Assembly (NCBI GenBank): GCA_004376695.1
Contig: SOJB01000105.1
Location: 1-28,553, forward strand
Direction: 5' to 3'
Origin: Dehalococcoidia bacterium
GTDB taxonomy: Bacteria; Chloroflexota; Dehalococcoidia; GIF9; AB-539-J10
DNA length: 28,553 bases
The position numbers and the translations under genes were made by a program. The notes beneath the pieces were generated by a model, which was given only the letters and a program-made list of their open reading frames with translations, was not told where the DNA came from and did not search any database. Position 1 is the first letter of the stretch, and every line of letters starts with the position of its first letter. Shown here in pieces: positions 24,653 to 28,553 of the stretch.

Positions 24653-25216
24653 CGGCGATTACTACTGAGTAACAGAAGCTACCGGCGGTTTTATCAAGAA
24701 GTTGACATAAAACTTGAGACCCTGAGGGAACTTGTCGAGCTTGCGCGGCTGTCAGCATCGGCGATGAATCTACAACCGCTCAAATACATCCTTTCCTGCG
24801 AACCTCAGAAGAACTCGCTGATATTCGCGCATCTTGGCTGGGCCGGTTACCTCAAGGACTGGCCGGGTCCCTGTGAAGGGGAAAGACCGTCCGCGTACAT
24901 CGTCATGCTCGGGGACACAGAGATCAGCCGGTCCTTCGGCTGCGACCACGGAATAGCCGCTCAGAGTATCCTGCTGGGGGCGGCTGAGAAAGGTTTAGGT
25001 GGCTGTATGATCGGCAATATACGAAAGGAGGAGCTCCGTAGAGCTTTGGAGATACCTCCGCGATATGAGATGCTTCTGGTTCTGGCGCTGGGCAAACCCA
25101 GGGAGACGGTAGTGATAGAGACAGTTGAGCCCGGCGGAGACATCAAATACTGGCGCGATAGTAACGGGGTGCACCACGTGCCCAAGCGACCTCTGACTGA
25201 TCTGATTATCGGATAG
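24650..25216 (+). CDS. Nitroreductase-family FMN protein
   Basis: The 188-residue protein has the family's N-terminal SNRSYRRFYQ (the R-S-x-R-x-F FMN phosphate contact) and SASAMNLQPLKYIL (the 'S-x-x-N-x-Q-P' FMN motif). Further on are GIAAQSILLGAAEKGLGGCMIG and a LALGKPRE region, as in FMN-dependent NAD(P)H oxidoreductases. Substrate cannot be predicted; the family includes nitroaromatic, flavin and quinone reductases. ATG24650 has AGG at 24644-24646; GTG24647 is the alternative. It has its own strong promoter and no close operon partner, so it may be separately regulated. Confidence 0.9.
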   Translation: MRRLLLSNRSYRRFYQEVDIKLETLRELVELARLSASAMNLQPLKYILSCEPQKNSLIFAHLGWAGYLKDWPGPCEGERPSAYIVMLGDTEISRSFGCDHGIAAQSILLGAAEKGLGGCMIGNIRKEELRRALEIPPRYEMLLVLALGKPRETVVIETVEPGGDIKYWRDSNGVHHVPKRPLTDLIIG

Positions 25217-25329
25217 GTATGTGCCGGGTTGTCATACCCTGCACGGCTGGCAGCGCTAACTGGACCGAAATCCTGTCTCTGCTCTCAGCAGTGTGCCACG
25301 CTTGTTTTCCTGAACTAAGCGTTTTGAAC

Positions 25330-25489
25330 TATAATTGGCGCAACAGGGTAGCCAACAGCAACCATGGATGCTGACCCGGAGAGAACATGCCTCTGTTCCA
25401 CTGGGGCGGCAACGCCAGGAACCGGGTGCTGCTGGAGGAGTTATCTATCTAACCGCGGCGGCTTAGCCTTACTTAACTGGCGAAGCCGC
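25330..25489 (+). promoter_or_regulatory. -10 element and possibly structured leader ahead of miaB
   Basis: The gap 25217-25542 (326 nt) holds no clear gene. TATAAT is at 25330-25335, with only a poor -35. The RNA downstream can form three hairpins in a row: CAGCA/TGCTG (25356-25360 with 25369-25373); ACCCGG/CCGGGT (25374-25379 with 25422-25427), enclosing GGCG-GCAA-CGCC; and GCGGCTTAGCC with GGCGAAGCCGC (25458-25468 with 25479-25489, one mismatch). No T-tract follows the last. I do not recognise a known riboswitch. A 21-codon ORF (25387-25452) lies inside it. Confidence 0.35.
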
Positions 25490-25542
25490 AGTTAGTGATC
25501 GCCGTGTAATAGTTGGCATCGTGAAGATAAGGCAATAGCATT

Positions 25543-26811
25543 ATGCAGCGCTATTTTGTTTGGACGATTGGCTGCCAGATGAATCGGGCAGAATCCCAGC
25601 GAATAGCTGGCTACCTCGATTCTGCGGGCTATCAGGCGGCGACTGGTTTTTCTGATGCTGATCTGGTGATCCTCAACACCTGCGTTGTAAGGCAGAATGC
25701 CGAGAATAAGGTTCTGGGCACCCTGGGTCTGTTGAGAGGCCTGAGAGACAAACATCCTGATCTCCAGATACTTGTCACTGGGTGCTTCGTCGATTCCGAC
25801 GGTCAAGACCTGAAGGGGCGGTTTCCCCAGATTGATTTCTCATTTAGGCCCGGGGATTATCCTCAGTTGATCGCGTGGTGTCAAGAGCAGGGCATGTTTA
25901 TTGAGCAAGCGGTAAGTGCCCCCCGAGCCTTCTCGCCATGCGCTTTTGTCCCCATCATCGAGGGCTGCAATAATTTCTGCTCATACTGCATTGTTCCCTA
26001 CCGGAGGGGAAATGAAGTGAGTCGCCCTCTGGATGAGGTAGTTTGTGAGATCAAGGAGCTGGTCAGGCGGGGAGCAAAGCAGGTGACGTTACTGGGACAG
26101 AACGTTGATTCCTACGGACACGATTTGTCCGGGCGTCCTGATCTGGCCAGTTTGCTGATCGAATTAGGCGGCATTGATGAACTTGCCAGGATTCGCTTTC
26201 TAACAAACCACCCCAAAGACATCAGCCTGAGACTCATTGAAACGGTAGCGTCTATCGGCAAGGTCTGTGAGCATCTGGAGCTGCCTGTTCAGGCCGGTAA
26301 TGATGATATATTGAGGGCCATGAGGCGAGGATACACTGTGGAGCAATACAGAGAACTCATCCACACCATCCGCCGTAAGATCCCTCAAGTGTCACTTAGC
26401 ACAGATGTAATCGTCGGCTTTCCCGGAGAAACAGAGGAGCAATTCGGACACACCTTTTCCCTGATCGAAGAACTAAGGTTCGACGTTGTTCATGTCGCAG
26501 CTTATTCTCCTCGCCCTGGCACCACTGCCTGGCGCGAACACCAGGATGACATTTCTTCGCAGGTGAAGAAGGAAAGGGTCAACAGGATTGAAGCGCTGCA
26601 AGCGGGCATAGCCAGCACCATGAACTCACAGCTGCACGGCAGACTGGTAGAGGTCCTGGTAGAGGGCAAGAGACGGGGGAAGTGGTTCGGCCGCACCAGA
26701 AGTGATAAACTGGTGTTCTTTGAGGACGCCCGTGACCGGCTGGGCCAATTGGCGACGGTCCAGGTTGAGAGAACCAGTCCCTGGTCACTGGGTGGCAAGG
26801 CCAGGTATTAA
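25543..26811 (+). CDS. miaB: tRNA-2-methylthio-N6-dimethylallyladenosine synthase MiaB
   Basis: MiaB adds a methylthio group to i6A37 of tRNAs reading UNN codons, a radical-SAM reaction. The N-terminal domain has the auxiliary cluster cysteines C11, C47 and C81. The radical-SAM motif CNNFCSYC supplies C142, C146 and C149. LLGQNVDSYG, LPVQAGND and TDVIVGFPGETEEQF mark the methylthiotransferase core, and a C-terminal TRAM domain binds RNA. Length is 422 residues, slightly short for the family. The ELPVQ and GQNV features favour MiaB over MtaB or RimO. yajC follows after 21 bases and may be co-transcribed. Confidence 0.94.
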   Translation: MQRYFVWTIGCQMNRAESQRIAGYLDSAGYQAATGFSDADLVILNTCVVRQNAENKVLGTLGLLRGLRDKHPDLQILVTGCFVDSDGQDLKGRFPQIDFSFRPGDYPQLIAWCQEQGMFIEQAVSAPRAFSPCAFVPIIEGCNNFCSYCIVPYRRGNEVSRPLDEVVCEIKELVRRGAKQVTLLGQNVDSYGHDLSGRPDLASLLIELGGIDELARIRFLTNHPKDISLRLIETVASIGKVCEHLELPVQAGNDDILRAMRRGYTVEQYRELIHTIRRKIPQVSLSTDVIVGFPGETEEQFGHTFSLIEELRFDVVHVAAYSPRPGTTAWREHQDDISSQVKKERVNRIEALQAGIASTMNSQLHGRLVEVLVEGKRRGKWFGRTRSDKLVFFEDARDRLGQLATVQVERTSPWSLGGKARY

Positions 26812-26832
26812 TAACTCACAGAAGGAGGGTAT

Positions 26833-27129
26833 ATGGAAAGCTTACTGAGTTCATGGGGAATGATAATCGTTTTGGTGGGACTCTTTGCCCTGATGTATTT
26901 CCTCATGATCCGACCGAGACAGAAGCAACAAAGAGAACACGAAGAAATGGACAAGGAGCTGAGAGCGGGAGACAGGGTGATTACAACCGCCGGTATCTAC
27001 GGGCAAATCGAGAGCCTTGCTGAGGAGACTGTGCTTTTGAAGCTGGAGTCAGGAGCAACGATGAGGGTTGCAAGAGCCAGCATAGTCGGCAAGCAAGGTG
27101 GCACCGAGAGCAGACCGGAATCGTTCTAA
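26833..27129 (+). CDS. yajC: Preprotein translocase accessory subunit YajC
   Basis: YajC is a small protein of the SecDF-YajC complex that helps protein export. The 98-residue product has one N-terminal membrane helix (about 9-25, ending MYFLMIRPRQKQQREHEEM) and a soluble C-terminal domain with LRAGDRVITTAGIYGQI, all typical. AAGGAGG precedes ATG26833. It is usually next to tgt or secDF; here it follows miaB, and secDF is not in the window. Confidence 0.93.
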   Translation: MESLLSSWGMIIVLVGLFALMYFLMIRPRQKQQREHEEMDKELRAGDRVITTAGIYGQIESLAEETVLLKLESGATMRVARASIVGKQGGTESRPESF

Positions 27130-27309
27130 CGTTAGCGTCCTGGGCGCCCGTTGGACACTATCATACTGCCGGAACGTGAGGCTTTCTTACGGCCTTTTCC
27201 GTGCCTGACTCTCGGGCTTGAGGATCATACCGGGCTCTCGAGTAAGGCTGACAGTCCGATGAAACAATGTGCAGGTGCTGCTGTTCTTGAAAGGAGCGGG
27301 CAGCGTTAG
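27130..27309. other. Gene-free gap between yajC and the MFS transporter
   Basis: In 180 nt I see no ORF of merit and no clear promoter. CGGGCT occurs twice, at 27207-27212 and 27231-27236, without pairing arms. A transcript end for yajC and a start for the transporter probably both lie here. Confidence 0.4.
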
Positions 27310-28553
27310 ATGACCCGAACGAAGAGGGGAGTACTCGCAGCTGCGGGCAGCTGCGTTGCCATCTTCTGGCCGGGGGCGATGATCTTTAGCTATCCTGGAG
27401 TTATGGCGTCGCACTGGCAGGAGATGTTTGGTGTTGGGCAGGGGGCCACCGGAACCGTGTTGTTTTTCATGCTAGCCGGCGTCGGGACGTTTATGTTTGT
27501 GGTTGGCCAGTGGCAGGAGAGAACAGGTGCAAGACTGATGGTTTCAATCAGCGCAGTGGTCTGCGGGTTGGCCTTGCTCGCTGCTTCCTATGCACCAAGC
27601 ATTCACTTCATATATCTCTGGGCCTTCCTGACAGGCGCGAGTTCCTGCTTCATCTACCTGCCCGGGGTGACTGTTGTCCAGCGCTGGTTTGTGCGGAAGA
27701 AGGGACTCGCCTCTGGAACAGTTAGCCTGTTTTTCGGAATCGGGGGCGCGATTATGGCACCTGTGCTCAGTGGCCTCCTCTTGACAATGGGCTACGAGCC
27801 CATGAACAGGCTGCTAGCTCTTCTTATTATTGGCACAGGAGCGATAGGTGCGGTGTTCGTTGAGACGCCGGAGAGAGTAGGTTATGCTATGGGACTCTCA
27901 GCAGAGACGGCAGCAGGCGGCGGAACCGAGAGGGATGTCAAACTAACCCCATCTAAGGAGAAAGGCACGGCATCGAGCGGATATACTAAGGTGCTAAGGG
28001 TAGAGGAATCTCTAACTGTGAAGGAGAGCATAAGGACAAAGAGCTTCTGGTTCCTTTGGCTGACTTGGGCCCTGCAAGGTGCGGCCGGCATAGCCATGGT
28101 AACCCTCTCGGTCTCCTTCGGCATTGCTAAAGGGTTCCCGAGGGAATCTGCTGCTTTGCTCTTGACCGCCTTTAACTTAACAAATGGCTTCAGCCGCCTC
28201 TTGAGCGGCTTTCTTTCTGACCTTATAGGAAGGCACCGCACGCTAATCTCGACTTTCTTCGCTGCGGCCTGCGCTTATTTCGTTCTTCCTCATGTTAATA
28301 CGATTGGAGGGGTCGCCGTCCTGGGGGCTGTTATCGGTTTCTCCTACGGGACACTATTTGCTGTTTCTGCGCCCCTGGTTTCCGACTGTTTCGGACTCAA
28401 GTACTTCGGGGCGATTTTTGGGCTGGTTTTTACCGCCTTCGGTTTTCTTTCCGGGCTCCTCGGCCCATCTCTGAGCGGCTATATCCTGGATTCGACGGAG
28501 GGCAATTTCCTGCCAGTTTTCACCTACCTGGGCGTATTCTGTATTCTCTCCGG
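27310..28553 (+). CDS. MFS transporter, OFA-like, partial at right edge
   Basis: From ATG27310 the frame stays open to the window end and codes for about 414 residues, so the C-terminus is missing. Around ten to eleven membrane helices are visible, divided by a hydrophilic central loop (about residues 195-245). Features typical of the major facilitator superfamily are VVQRWFVRKKGLASGTVSLFFG in the first half and SRLLSGFLSDLIGRHRT in the second. CFGLKYFGAIFGLVFTAFG near the end resembles the oxalate/formate antiporter (OFA) group. A stop codon (TAG27307) directly precedes the ATG, and AAAGGAG lies 13-14 nt upstream, a wide spacing. The substrate is not known; anion or monocarboxylate exchange is a guess. 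Confidence 0.88.
   Translation, partial: MTRTKRGVLAAAGSCVAIFWPGAMIFSYPGVMASHWQEMFGVGQGATGTVLFFMLAGVGTFMFVVGQWQERTGARLMVSISAVVCGLALLAASYAPSIHFIYLWAFLTGASSCFIYLPGVTVVQRWFVRKKGLASGTVSLFFGIGGAIMAPVLSGLLLTMGYEPMNRLLALLIIGTGAIGAVFVETPERVGYAMGLSAETAAGGGTERDVKLTPSKEKGTASSGYTKVLRVEESLTVKESIRTKSFWFLWLTWALQGAAGIAMVTLSVSFGIAKGFPRESAALLLTAFNLTNGFSRLLSGFLSDLIGRHRTLISTFFAAACAYFVLPHVNTIGGVAVLGAVIGFSYGTLFAVSAPLVSDCFGLKYFGAIFGLVFTAFGFLSGLLGPSLSGYILDSTEGNFLPVFTYLGVFCILS

Noticed and set aside
25387..25452. A 21-codon ORF in the miaB leader
   Set aside because: Not listed as a gene: no similarity, no biased codons of a typical attenuator peptide, and it may be chance. It is mentioned only with the leader structure.
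1..28553. CRISPR arrays, phage genes, transposases, toxin-antitoxin or defence systems
   Set aside because: No regular repeat-spacer pattern and no protein of these families was recognised anywhere in the window.

Overview
The window is a housekeeping region of a bacterial chromosome. Gene order and protein features point to the Chloroflexota, most likely an anaerobic lineage near the class Dehalococcoidia. The supporting signs are a ThrRS without a TGS domain, a very short EF-Ts, an EF-Tu with a four-cysteine insert in the G domain, the MEP isoprenoid genes in the rpsB-proS cluster, and rubrerythrin, flavodoxin-like and nitroreductase genes. This placement is an inference from recognised families, not a computed phylogeny.

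Layout. (1) Bases 1-6837, plus strand: the 3' end of a tRNA, then thrS-infC-rpmI-(small membrane protein)-rplT-pheS-pheT, a translation operon. (2) Bases 6949-16066, minus strand, read right to left: rpsB-tsf-frr, a four-helix membrane protein, cdsA-dxr-rseP-ispG, a DUF4389 membrane protein and proS. It joins translation, phospholipid synthesis, isoprenoid synthesis and membrane proteolysis; pyrH and uppS, often part of this cluster, are not here. (3) Bases 16067-16448: a divergent control region holding promoter-like sites, an inverted repeat and a short MITE-like repeat. (4) Bases 16449-20173, plus strand: tRNA-Thr(TGT), tRNA-Tyr(GTA), tRNA-Thr(GGT), tuf, rpmG, secE, nusG, rplK, rplA. The usual rplJ-rplL-rpoB-rpoC continuation is missing. 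(5) Bases 20337-28553: a more mixed region with a flavodoxin-like protein, rubrerythrin (minus strand), a bifunctional NAD(P)HX repair enzyme, a zinc alcohol dehydrogenase, a nitroreductase-family protein, miaB, yajC, and an MFS transporter that runs off the right edge.

Most of the window is ordinary core genome. I found no CRISPR array, prophage, transposase or obvious new multi-gene system. The points most worth a second look are the non-canonical infC start, the membrane-protein gene lodged between rpmI and rplT, the missing pyrH/uppS and rplJL genes, the repeats around the nitroreductase promoter, and a potentially structured leader ahead of miaB.
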